From assembly GCF_950023065.1 (NCBI RefSeq), contig NC_088680.1:68361350-68425349 (forward strand): a stretch of 64,000 bases of DNA, written 5' to 3'. Under the pieces are notes generated by a model. That model searched no databases and was not told the DNA's origin. It worked only from the letters and a program-made list of their open reading frames with translations. Every line of letters starts with the position of its first letter. Positions within the stretch are counted from its first letter, which is position 1. The DNA comes from Planococcus citri (lineage: Eukaryota; Arthropoda; Insecta; Hemiptera; Pseudococcidae). The translations under genes and the position numbers were made by a program. Shown here one piece after another: positions 34,106 through 45,900 of the stretch.

Positions 34106-36143
34106 AATGAAGCGGCGTTGAGTAGGAAAAAATTAGGGTTTTCAAAAGTGACCTTGAAAATTTCATGCCCATGCACAGGGTGTCCACAAATTGAAAAACC
34201 GGTTTGGTCATAAAATTCAAACTGATTTTTTATGGACTAATGTATTCTGCAATAAGGAGACAAAAACATGATATGAATTTTTTGAAACCGGTTCATTAAT
34301 TTGCAACCAGTTAACAAAAAATACCCAAAAATTGTAGATAGAGAAAAAAACTTGGAACAAAAGTTGTAGGGCGTGAAAAATTACACAATTCTGTCTAATC
34401 ACATTTTGAAACCGGTTCATTGGTTCCCATCTAGCAACCAGTTTTTGACAATCACCTAAAAATTAGAGAAAGAGAAAAAAGCTTGAAACAAAAGTTGTAG
34501 AGCGTGAAAAATTGAACCATTTTCACTGATCTGATATTGAAACCGGTTCATCAATTTGCAACCAGTTATCAAAAATTACCTAAAAATTGGAGATCGAGAA
34601 AAAATCTTGAAACAAAAGTTGTGGGGCGTGAAAAATTACACAATTCTGTTCTATCACATTTTGAAACCGGTTCATTGGTTCGCATTTAGCAATCAGTTTT
34701 TGACAATCACCTAAAAATTAAAGATAGTGAAAAAAGCTTTTGAAACAAAAGTTGTAGAGCGTAATAAATTGGACCATTTTCGTTGATCAGATTTTGAAAC
34801 CGGTTCATCAATTATCAACCAGTTATCAAAAATTACCTAAAAATTGGAGATCGAGAAAAAATCTTGAAACAAAAGTTGTGGGGCGTGAAAAATTACACAA
34901 TTCTGTTCTATCACATTTTGAAACCGGTTCATTGGTTCCTATCTAGCAACCAGTTTTTGACAATCACCTAAAAATTAGAGAAAGAGAAAAAAGCTTGAAA
35001 CAAAAGTTGTAGAGCGTGAAAAATTGAACCATTTTCACTGATCTGATATTGAAACCGGTTCATCAATTTGCAACCAGTTATCAAAAATTACCTAAAAATT
35101 GGAGATAGAGAAAAAAGCTTGGAACAAAAGTTGTGGAGCGTGAAAAATTACACAATTATTCTGTTCTATCACATTTTGAAACCGGTTCATTGGTTCCCAT
35201 CTAGCAACTAAGTTTTTGACAATCACCTAAAAATTAAAGAAAGAGAAAAAAGCTTGAAACAAAAGTTGTAGAGCGTGAAAAATTACACAATTCTGTTCTA
35301 TCACATTTTGAAACCGGTTCATTGGTTCGCATTTAGCAATCAGTTTTTGACAATCACCTAAAAATTAAAGATAGAGAAAAAAGCTTTTGAAATAAAAGTT
35401 GTAGAGCGTAAAAAATTGGACCATTTTCGTTGATCAGATTTTGAAACCGGTTCATCAATTTGCAACCAGTTATCAAAAATTACCTAAAAATTGGAGATCG
35501 AGAAAAAAGCTTGAAACAAAAGTGTTGTAGGGTGTGAAAAATTACACAAATCTGTTCAATCACATTTTGAAACCGGTTCATTGGTTCGCATTTAGAAACC
35601 AGTTTTTGACAATCGCCTAAAAATTGAAGATAGAGAAAAAAGCTCGAAACAAAAGTTGTACCTGGAGCGTAAAAAATTGAACTATTTTTGCTGATTGGAT
35701 TTTATAAATGGCTAATTAATTTGCAACCAGGTAACTTTCGATGGCTTGCTGCGAATTAATGAACTGGTTTTAAAATCTGATCAGCAAAAATAGTTCAATT
35801 TTTCACACTCTACAACTTAAGTTTTAAACTTTTTTCTCTATCTTCAATTTTTGGGTAATTTTAATAACTGGTTGCAAATTAATGAACCGGTTTCAAAAAA
35901 ATCATATCACGTTTTTGTCGCCTTGTGTAGAATACATTGGCCTAATAAAAACCAGTTTGAATTTTTTGACCAAACCGGTTTTTCAATTTGTGGACATCCT
36001 GTGCATGGGCATGAAAAAATTTTCAAAGTTGATTTTGAAAGCCCCTATTTTTCTCTACTCAACACCGCTTCATTCATCTCGCTAGCTCTTTCCACTTATA
36101 GAAATAAAAGCCACTGAGCACTACTTTTGTGTCATACTGTATT
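34106..36143. mobile_element. foldback-type element 1 with tandem-repeat arms
   Basis: Outer blocks at 34106-34290 and 35860-36090 are inverted copies (left cggcgttgagtagg, tgcccatgcacagg, aaaccggtttggtca; right the reverse). The left end is shorter, so the outermost 50 bp present on the right (to gtgtcatactgta) is missing. Inside are about eleven alternating units of 124 and 132 bp, each with tgaaaccggttcat and caaaagttgta. The orientation flips at about 35740. The short frames here (34217-34420, 35851-36117) are repeat readings and not genes. There is no transposase. The element lies between the Polo-like and fatty acid synthase genes. Confidence 0.85.
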
Positions 36144-36570
36144 ATTCAAGATTTGAGAAAAAAGTTGAAAATTGGATTAAAAAATAAAAAAAATTATCAG
36201 TTTTGGACTATGGTTATTTTTTAAATCTGTGCCTCATTTTGAAAATTTTCAGAAATGTAACTAAAATCAATTGAAAAATTTGAATTTTTTGAAAATAAAA
36301 TTGTCGATTTTGGAAAAATCCTCTCAGAAAAATTTTATCGGGTAACTATTTTTCTAGAATATAACCCTTCCCAGGGTATTCACTGCTTTTTTAAAACTAA
36401 GTGGACCTAGGAATGACCTTGAAATTCAATTTCCAAATTAATTTTTTTTTCAAATGGAAATGTGTAATTTATTGAATGGGCTACTTCCTCGTAAAATGCG
36501 AGTTTCAGAAGTAAAAAAACAGATCTTGGGTAATCTCCAATCAATAATACAGAGCAATTTGAAGAAACAC
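36144..36570. other. intergenic spacer downstream of fatty acid synthase
   Basis: AT-rich DNA between foldback element 1 and the 3' end of the fatty acid synthase transcript. No feature was recognised. Confidence 0.5.
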
Positions 36571-36576
36571 TTTATT
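36571..36576 (-). terminator. polyadenylation signal of fatty acid synthase
   Basis: A minus-strand AATAAA lies 86 nt after the TAA stop at 36662-36664, in cgaaaataaagtgtttc. Position, strand and spacing suit a short 3' untranslated region. Confidence 0.6.
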
Positions 36577-36661
36577 TTCGACTTAATTAACTAAAATAAA
36601 TTGGCGGATGTATTTCAGGATGGAATCAATCAAGTTGGATTATTCGATTCGCAAGCGATGC

Positions 36662-39600
36662 TTATTGCTTCGAATTTGCAACGAGTGGTGTCATTTTTCC
36701 TTCGTTCAGATTGTTTTTGAACATTAGCCTTTCGTGGTACACAGTTCCTTCGGTGATCACATCTGAAGTTTTCTTATTCTCTAAAATAGTGAAGTGATTT
36801 CCTTCGACGAAATGTACTTTGACCGGTGTTTGGAAGAACTGCGCAGAATTCATGAAAAAAAAAACTCAGATTAAAATTCAATTCAATTTCTCAAGTGATC
36901 TGATCTAATAGCCCGCAGAGTCCAGCCAACAAAAAATGTTCATTTGGCTGGCATTATTTTCGTGTGCGAAAAAGTTCAATTGGATTTCCAAAGTGATTCA
37001 AATTCAATTAGTTTTCACAAAGTAGCACAACAGGTGAAAGGTAAAAATGCCAGCCAATTGTAGTTGATACTTGGTTTATGGACTATAATCAACTACTTAA
37101 TGGAAAAAATAATTAACCTGTGATAAACTGTAATCGTCAGCCATTTGTAATGATATCTCCGTAGGTCTAATTAAAGTAGTCGAAGCTTTCAGGCAATTTT
37201 CAGGTAATCCTACATAGTCTAATACAGCTTTAATACGAAGGTATCCGGCGGTCATCAATGCTCGTTGGTAACGTTTACTGTGTTTAATTTCAGGCGGTGT
37301 TAAACCAATAACTAAATCTAAACGAGAATTCCAGTCAGGTAGTTGATATAATTGATCGGCGATCTAAAAAAAAAAAAAAAACACCAATATTCGTTAATAA
37401 AAGACAAACCACCATTGAGATAGGTACCTACTAAAAATATAAAATGAGATTATTTTTACTTCGCTCGATGCTTCGGGCCAAATTAAATCCAAAAATCTAA
37501 GAATCAGTTTAACTTGCACTTCGTTATCGATTTGATCGGTCGTTGATATGAAACTTAATTTAGTAATAGTTTTCAAGAATTCGGGCGAACTGTCAATTAA
37601 CCATAAACGACCAACTCTTCCTTCTTCTTCTAATAGTCTGACCACTTCTAATGCAACCATACCACCGAATGAGTAACCAATAATGTGGAATTCTTGGTTG
37701 GGTGGTAATCTGCTGGTGATGTGCTGTAAAAGAGAGGGAAAAATGATAGAATGCATCAAATAGGTACCTATGTGTAAATGCGGAAATCTAGATAGGTATA
37801 GGTAAAGTTTACGTACCACCATTAAACTCTTGGCTATTCCTTGGATGGTTTCGGGAGGATCTTCGTAACTGTATTGTAGGCAGAGCACTTGGAGATTTAG
37901 ATTGACACCCAAGGGTTCCATGACATTTGCAATACCTGACAAAGAATTTGAAATTCAATCAATCAATATTTATTTATTTCTAAAAATATTTCGAAATTAC
38001 AAAATACCCCCCCCCCCTATGCGCAATTACGCGAGCGAGGGGGCCTCCATGGTAACACTGTTCATGTGAAAAAAATTTAACAGATGGAAGGAGGAGAGAA
38101 AAAAAAGAGAAACAAACAAAACAAACCAAAAAATGAAAAATTAATACGTAATTAAGCAAATGAAAGAGTATAAAACAAAACTAAGAGCTAAAAATAATGA
38201 ACACACAGGAAAGTTTAACGGCAAATTCATCTATCATCCCAGAATAAAAATGAGTGCATCTAGAGTGGAATAACAGGACCTCACATACTATAAGCAAACA
38301 GAAGGCAGACATGTGACATAATACTACCCAGTAGTCCATAAGGTGTTTTTGCTCTCCATAACCACCAGACTAGTGCCAGCTGAGAGCCCAAACCTCTACT
38401 CATCACTGCATTAAACAGCTTTGGCAAACACCACAGAGCCTAAGCACCAGATCTGTCTAGTCAGTACCTAGGTAGGGGAGCAATGGTGTTATCAATTTCC
38501 CCCCTCTCATTCACATAAACTCTAAATTTGGACCTAAGAGCATTCCTTTGTATATACTTACCTAGTTAATTGCCTGGACTTGATAGAGTTTTTGAATAGG
38601 CAGAATTTCTAGTTTTTGAAAATCATTTTTTGTACTGTCCAGTGTCCCCCCTTGTTTTACCTACAATGCTCATAACTGCCCATTTTTGTAGAATATTGAT
38701 AGGTTCTAAGTGACAGTCTGCTGCTCCCCCCCCCCAGATGAACAAGCCATACTGAAGCACAGATTGATAGAAAGCATAATAAATTTTTACCATGTGTTGA
38801 GTGCCAAATGTTCCCACTTAGCACTGATGAGATTGTCAGTGGCCTCGACAAAAGTATTGACATGATTTTACACGATTGTTGATTGAAAAAAGTCGAAACA
38901 TTACACAAAGGGGTTAATCTAACTAAGTTTATGATAATTGATTAAAAATTGACACTATTTTCAAAAACTATGATGAAAATGCTGATGGTTGTCATTGCTG
39001 TCTACATTTGTATCTACAGTCATGTGCAAGATTTCAATATATTGTAGATACCTTTTGTAGACCCATGATTGATATCGAAATTTAGGTTGTCTTGTTGATC
39101 AGAAGTTGATGTCGACTATAAGATCGACAAAAGCATCTACAAAATTTTGGTCTTGAATAGTTACTTTTGTCGATCTAATAATAAACTTTGGCATCGGCAA
39201 GACGACCTGAACTTCAATATCAATTATAGGGTCTACAAAAGTATCTACAAAATGTCGTAATCGAGTAGATACTTCTGTAGATCTTGTAATTGACATCAAC
39301 CATCTGGTTAATATTGGTGAGAAAGTTGATGTCGATTACAAGATCTATAAAATATTTTTAGAAATTTTGAAGTATTGCCAACTCATTTGTCGTTGTCTAA
39401 GTAGACAATACAATAAGAAAAAGTTTTCAAATCCAGAATAAGATGGACTGAATATTCTTTTAAGACCTCTCCACTCAACAGCGGCAATGGTCAAGTGGTT
39501 AGAGAAAGAATCAGAAGTGTATGGCAACCTGGGTTCAATCCCTACTCAGGGCAACTTTTTTTTTCTATCAAAAAATTTTTTAGGGTGAAATATTTTTGAG

Positions 39601-42600
39601 AATAAGTAATTTTACTTGAATCAAAAAAAGAGTTTTAGGCACATTTCGCACATTATCAATCAAAATTTGCTTCTTTTAGACTCAAAAAAACAACACCAAT
39701 GTTGAGACCTTGTCGAGACAAAAAATGAAGGGAGATGACAGTCAATTTTGATATCGACTTTTCACTCGTCATTTATCGATATTAGTGTCAACAAATGTCA
39801 TGTTGACAAGTGACAGATTAGAGATCTCATCTTTTCCATCGACTTTGGCATCGCTTGTGCTACGTGGGTTGTGCCAAGAAGCAAATCAAATAGTTAGTTT
39901 TCCAAGTTTAGTTTGTAAGTATAAACTCTGTTCTTTCCAGATTAATTTGGAATCAATCATTATTCCGAGGTACCGAGTTGACTCAACTTGTGACAGGGGC
40001 ATGCAGCCACATGGAGCCCCACAATCCGGGCTTTCATGCATGTAGCACCTAGACCCCAGGTCAGGGGAAACCCTATAGCCAAAACTTAACAATTTTGATT
40101 TGGACAAATTCGGTTTTAATTTATGTTGCCAGAACCAGCCTCCCAATAATTTCAAATCTTCATTAATAAACTTAATATATAGACACTGGACCTGCGGAGT
40201 AAGACAACCAACTGCAAGCCGAGGGGAATGGAAATGGTAAAGAAAGTTTGTGTAGGGATAATTTATCCCGCTGAGTGCTCTTGGCTGCGCTGTACTTCAA
40301 TCCGCAGGCAACGGGGGAAAGGGATGGTAGTGAGTTTTGTGTAGAGCGCCAGGGATGGAAGAGCCTTGAATTCAGGGCTCCCGCTCTTGGCTCTGGCTCA
40401 GCTCCCCACAAGTTTTAGCTCTGGCTCGCTCTTGGCTCTTGGCTCTTTTTCTTTACATGTGCTCTTTGGCTCCTTGCTCGCTCCTCAATTCTTTCTGACT
40501 CCGCTCTTTGACTCTCAGCTCCCTCTTCCAATTTCTTGGCTCCCACTCCAGCTCCAGCTCTGGCTCTTGACTCTTTAAATTAGAACTTAAAATTCGTGAA
40601 AAACAATGAAAAAAATGAAAATGTACTGCATTTATTTTCATTTTATTTCTCAATGAGAAAATAAACGTAGAAATTCTTCATTTTCTTCACAAATGTGAGT
40701 TGAAAGTTGAATTTTTAATAAAATTGTGCGCGTTTTTCCACTTTTTTTCCTACTTTTAGGGAGCCAAAGAGCCTGAAAAATTTTGTGGGCTCCCACTCAG
40801 CTCTAGCTCTTTCCAGGTTAAAGACTCCTTATGATGATGGCTCTCTTGAGTAAAATAAAGAGCTCTTTTGCAAGAGAGCTCTTTATGCTTTTCTGCACTT
40901 TCATTTATTTGGCTCTTGGCTCTGGCTCTAGCTCCTCAAAAAATCCAGCTCTTTCAGACTCTGGCTCCGGCTCGCTCCCGGCTCTTCCATCCCTGGTAGA
41001 GCCAATTTCTCCCGCTGAGTGCTCTTGGCTGCGCTGTATTTTGCATGTAGTTTGTTCAAGAAATCGACAGCAGCGCAGCCAAGAGCACTCAGCGGGAGAA
41101 ATTGGCTCTACACAGGTTTTTTTGGCAAGATGGCTGCCCATTGGTTGTCTTACTCCGCGAAGCGGACAGGTCCAGTGTCTATAACTTAATAAGATCATCT
41201 TGATTTTTGCCCCTGTTTACTAAAGTTGTATCGTCCGCAAATCCATATAAAGTCCCATTCAATTTTAGTTTAAAAATGTCATTAATGTAAATTAAAAAGA
41301 GGATTGGTCCTAGTATGCTGCCCTGCGGTACCCCATGCACTACAGGTAAGAAATTCCCAATTTTATTCCCAACTTTAACAGCTTGAGTTCTTCCCTCCAA
41401 GTAGGATCTAAACCAGTCATGCTGCACGCCCCTTATCCCGCAGTTCCAGAGCTTCTGTCAGGCCTGGACCCACCCACTGAGTTACCCAGAAAATCTTGGT
41501 GGGTCCCGACTTATTTGGGCCAATGAGGTAAAAACTGGGCCGCTTAAAAAATTTCTGAATGAATTTTTATGCTTAGTGTCCTGCACTTTAAAAAATGGGA
41601 GAAAAAATTTGGCTGATTAATTAAGGAGCCCAAAATCAGGGGCGAATGGGATATCTCGGTAGACCACGTGTTCTATGGGTCCAGCCCTGGCTTCTGTAAA
41701 AGAATCCCAACATCAACCTCGTCAAATGCCTTACTGAGATCAAGGTATGCTGCTGCAACACTATCACCTGCATCTAGACCATTGACTACCTCAGTAATGT
41801 GATCAAACAGAGCATCATTGGTACTCTTCCCAGACAAAAATCCATACTGCTGTTTTGAAAAGAAATCTTTTGAATGCAGGAAATTTAAAATTCGATTTTT
41901 TACAACTTTTTCAAAATTTTTTGATAGTACTGAAAGAAGGGAGATCGGTCTGTAATGTTCCATAAATAATTTACTCTTGTTCTTATGAACAGGGACAACA
42001 ATGGTCCTTTTCAGAGACCATGGAAATCTTCCTTGATTTATTGATTTGTTTAAGATGTCAGCAATAACTGGTGGAAAAATAACAGAATTTTCCTTAAAAC
42101 AGTTTTGCCGGAATGTTAACATGTTCCATAGATGGTTTGTTTGGGAGACTTGAGACCTCAGCATGAATCTCATCACATGTTACTGGAGGGAACCCCAGGC
42201 TATTTATAATTTTCCTGGCTGGGTAAGCACTATTTGTTTCAAGGTTTTGGAATTAATTTGAGATTTTATAAATAAAAAATTTATTAAATACATTTGAGAC
42301 CTTAATTTCATTTCCCTCAACCAAAACCTCCTGATTTATTCTAATTTTTGTCAGTTTTTCTTTCTGCTTCCCCCTGATCAAATCTACATATATGTTTCCA
42401 GTTTCCAGTACTTCCTTGGGTCATTTTTACATTTCTCCAAAACCCCAGAATGGTAGACCAATTTATCCCTCCGACTCTGCTGAACCACTAATTTTAACAT
42501 TTGTTTATACTTACCTACTCCCGAGTAATTTCTAAATTTGTGAGATTTTTTAAAATTTTTTTATGAACCAACTGAGAGGGAGAAGAATTTGAAAAAATTT

Positions 42601-42907
42601 GTGAAACAAAAATAATGAGCAGATTAAATTTTATCACAGATCAATGTTTGGATCTGATCAGACCCATTTTCCCTCTACATTGACGATGATTCCATCAACA
42701 AAAGTGTATACATACCTTCAACTCCTGGAATAACGAACACAGTAGGGTTAGTTCTGGTGGATACTTCTTGAGTAGATCCATCGTCAGCAAGCGAGGGTAT
42801 TCTGACAATAGGTTTAGCAGCTTTAGTTTCATCGCTGACGAGACGCATAAAGTAATGCATTCCTAATTCACTAGGTTGAGTGGAGTCGGTGGGTTTTTTG
42901 GCAGCTC
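36662..42907 (-). CDS. FASN: FASN: linker and thioesterase domain
   Basis: Exons are 42716-42907, 37817-37935, 37460-37723, 37118-37363 and 36662-36838, with the stop TAA at 36662-36664. The thioesterase triad is visible: Ser in IIGYSFGGMVALE, Asp in LWLIDSSPEF, and His in FVEGNHFTILEN. The domain releases the finished fatty acid. The 4.8-kb intron 37936-42715 holds a nest of transposable elements. Confidence 0.93.
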
Positions 42908-45900
42908 CTACGATATTTTAAAAACATGAAAAATTGATAAAATTGCAATTTTCTTGTAGACGAAGTTTCCACTTCCATATAGATCCAATTGTCTTAGGTG
43001 TAGGTACCTGATGCTTCTGTTTTATCTTCGCTTTCAGCTGCTGCTGCGATTTCGTATAATTTAGCGAATGTTAATCCTCTGATATCTTGAGGAGTTAAGA
43101 ATACTTCGAATTCACGTTCTAGCGTTTGTTTGATTTCTACTCCCATCATGGAGTCCATTCCAAGTTCAGCCAGGGTCGAATGTAAACTTACTGTTTTCAA
43201 ATCTCTTAAACCTAGGAGGAAAATTCATCACATTTAGATGTATAAAAGTAGGTATAATGATCTTCAGAAACTTCTCTATGGCAATGGGTAGGTATAAAAT
43301 GTACCTAAAATATTGGCAACAGTGTCGACAATAGTTCCACTTCCACTGCTACCAGAACGTTTCTCAGCCACGACCATACTGGCGACGATGGGATTTGGCT
43401 GTTTGATGAAATAGTCCATGACTTCCAAACACGAGGATATCCTTTGCTGCAAGGTACCACCTGAGAAAAAGAAACGAATTATTGATTTTTTCTCTAGCTC
43501 ATTCAACGTCCAGTTTTTAGTTCTGGATTGAATGGCTCATTACCGATAACGACTTCTAAATTATCTTCAGCCATATCAGCGACTAAACCGACTTCTCCGA
43601 TGGCTCCCCATTCGATAGCTAGAGCTGGTAAGTTTTCAGCTTTTCTGGCTTCGCAAATTCTCTCCATAACCGAGTTGGACATACCGTAATTGGTCTGGCC
43701 AGCGTTACCTCGACCGCAACTTACACTGGAGAAGATGACGAATTGCTGCAGACGAGGGCACAATTTCCTCGATAGTTGATCGAAGTAGTAAGTTGCGAGG
43801 GCTTTGGGGCCGGCTGAAGCGACGAATGTTTCTTCGGTTTGGTTTTCGAATACTGCGTCTTGTAAAACCTAGTTGAAGAAAACACGAAGGAGTGATTATT
43901 TAAGTGGGTACTGGGTAGATATATTCTGATGGCAATAAAAGAAGAAAAACAAGTTTCAAGCGATCAGGAGAGGTTAAAAGGGAGAATTTTGAGCCCAAAG
44001 TTTGGTTATGATTTTCAAGATTTTGAATTTTGACCAAAATCTTTTTTAGACGATTTTTGAAGAATGTTTGAGCCAAAAATTGAATCATGATTTATTTTGA
44101 TGAAATTTTAAGCCGTTTTGATAGGTTGCAAAACACTTTTTTTATAAAGGAAGCCCGAAAATCATGACAAATTTTGGGCTCAAAATTCTTCAAAAGTTCT
44201 CAAAAATAGTTTTCATGTAGATTTATGATTTTCCTATCGAAATTTTAACACATTTAAATAAGTCGCATGGCACGTGGCAATTTAAAAATACAGAAAATAA
44301 TGACCCAATTTTATGCTCAAAATTCTTCAAAAATGCTCAAAAACCATTTTTATTGAAATAATTGAATTTTCGAAAAATTTTTGGCCAATTTGATGGATGG
44401 CATGATAATTTTTCAAAAATTCCAAACATCATGAATCCTGCGATTCATACACAAATCAGACGCAGTCAAATTTCAAAGTCCTTCCCCCCTCCTTATTTCG
44501 AGTAGAAATGAACTGTAGTAAAATTATTCAAAAGTGATCTTCATTTAAACAAAAATGCAGTTTGAGAATTTTTGGAAAAATGTTAATCCCAAAATTGGAT
44601 CAGGACTTTTTGAAAAAGTGTCATGCGACTTATCAAAATGGGTCAAAATTTCACGAGAAATCAAAAGATTTTGACGAAAATACATTTTGAGCACTTTTGA
44701 AAAATGTTGAGCATTTCTGAAGAATTTTGAGCTTTAAAATCGTGTCATGATTTTTATAATTTTTGAAAATGTGTCATGCGACCCAAGAAAATAAATAAAC
44801 AAATGAACAAAAATCTCACAAAAAAACACAAATTTTTCGATCAAAATATGTTTTGAGCATTTTTGAAGAATTTTGAGCTTTAAAATTGGATTATGAGTTT
44901 CCTGGAATTTCGAAAAAATTGTATCCAGCCTGTTAAAATGAGTTAAAATTTCGCGAAAAATCAAAATATTTGGACAAAAATGTATTATTTGGAGCATTTT
45001 GAAAGAATTTTGAGGCTCAAAATCGGGCCATGATCTTTAAGATTTTGGAAAAAGTGCCATACAACTCATCAAAATGAGTTAAAATTTCTGAAAAAATTTG
45101 AAGTTTGTGAGGAAGATATTTTTTGAGCATTTAAAGGAATGTTTAGCTCAAAATTGAGCCATAATTTTCAATACTTTGAAAAATTTTGAGCGTCAAAATC
45201 GGATCATGATTCATGATTTTAGGGATTTTTGAAATAGTGTCATGCGACCTATCAAAATGAGTTGAAATTTCGCGAGAAATCCAAATATCTCAATAAAAAT
45301 GTATTTTGAGCATTTTGAAAAATTTTGAGCATCAAAATCTCATTATGATTTTTGAGATTTTTGAAAGGTGTCATGCGACCTATCAAAATAGGTTGAAATT
45401 TCACGAGAAATCCAAAAATCTTGATGAAAATATATCTGAGCATTTTGAAAAATTTTGATCCTTAAAATCGGATTATGATTTTTGAAATAGTGTCATGCGA
45501 CCTATCAAAATGAGTTGAAATTTCGCGAGAAACCCAAATATTTCAATAAAAATGTATTTTGAGCATTTTGAAAAATTTTGAGCCTCAAAATCTCATTATG
45601 ATTTTTGGGATTTTTGAAAGGTGTCATGCGACCTATCAAAATAGGCTGAAATTTCGTGAGAAATCCAAATATCTTCACAAAAATGCATATTGAGCATTTT
45701 GAAAAATTTTGAGCCTCAAAATTTCATCATGATTTTTGGATATTTGAAATAGTGTCATGCGACCTATCAAAATAGGTTGAAATTTCACGAGAAATCCAAA
45801 AATCTTGATGAAAATATATCTGAGCATTTTGAAAAATTTTGATCCTTAAAATCGGATTATGATTTTTGAAATAGTATCATGCGACCTATCAAAATGAGTT

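Larger units (their letters stand above)
37955..42530 (-). mobile_element. broken non-LTR retrotransposon (Jockey/CR1-like reverse transcriptase)
   Basis: Minus-strand reverse transcriptase pieces occur in order: DPRKYWKLET near 42420; EHYRPISLLSVLSKNFEKVV, QYGFLSGKSTNDALFDHI and YLDLSKAFDEVD in 41673-42176; VPQGSILGPILF and GFADDTTL (the catalytic F-A-D-D) in 41179-41427; KLKPNLSKSKLLSFG and YLGIMIDSKLIWKE in 39886-40155; and YYAFYQSVLQYGLFIWGG in 38623-38817. Frame breaks and stops show it is dead. The 3' end at about 37955 finishes in a short attg repeat, as CR1-type elements often do. It was itself hit by at least two later insertions. It sits in a fatty acid synthase intron in the same orientation as the gene. 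Confidence 0.85.

Noticed and set aside
34217..36117. Several open frames of 65-90 codons sharing NWLQINEPVSK and HVFVAL
   Set aside because: The same peptide appears at 56110-56379 and 57793-58014 because the DNA is the terminal part of the foldback elements. The frames lie on both strands, have no start context and no domain.
39481..39551. Functional tRNA gene
   Set aside because: A and B boxes are good, but the acceptor stem does not pair and the segment lies in a nested insertion; kept only as a tRNA-derived repeat.
40453..41198. Leu/Ser/Glu-rich frames over the gctctggctc stretch
   Set aside because: They are translations of simple-sequence DNA within the hAT-like element and occur on both strands.
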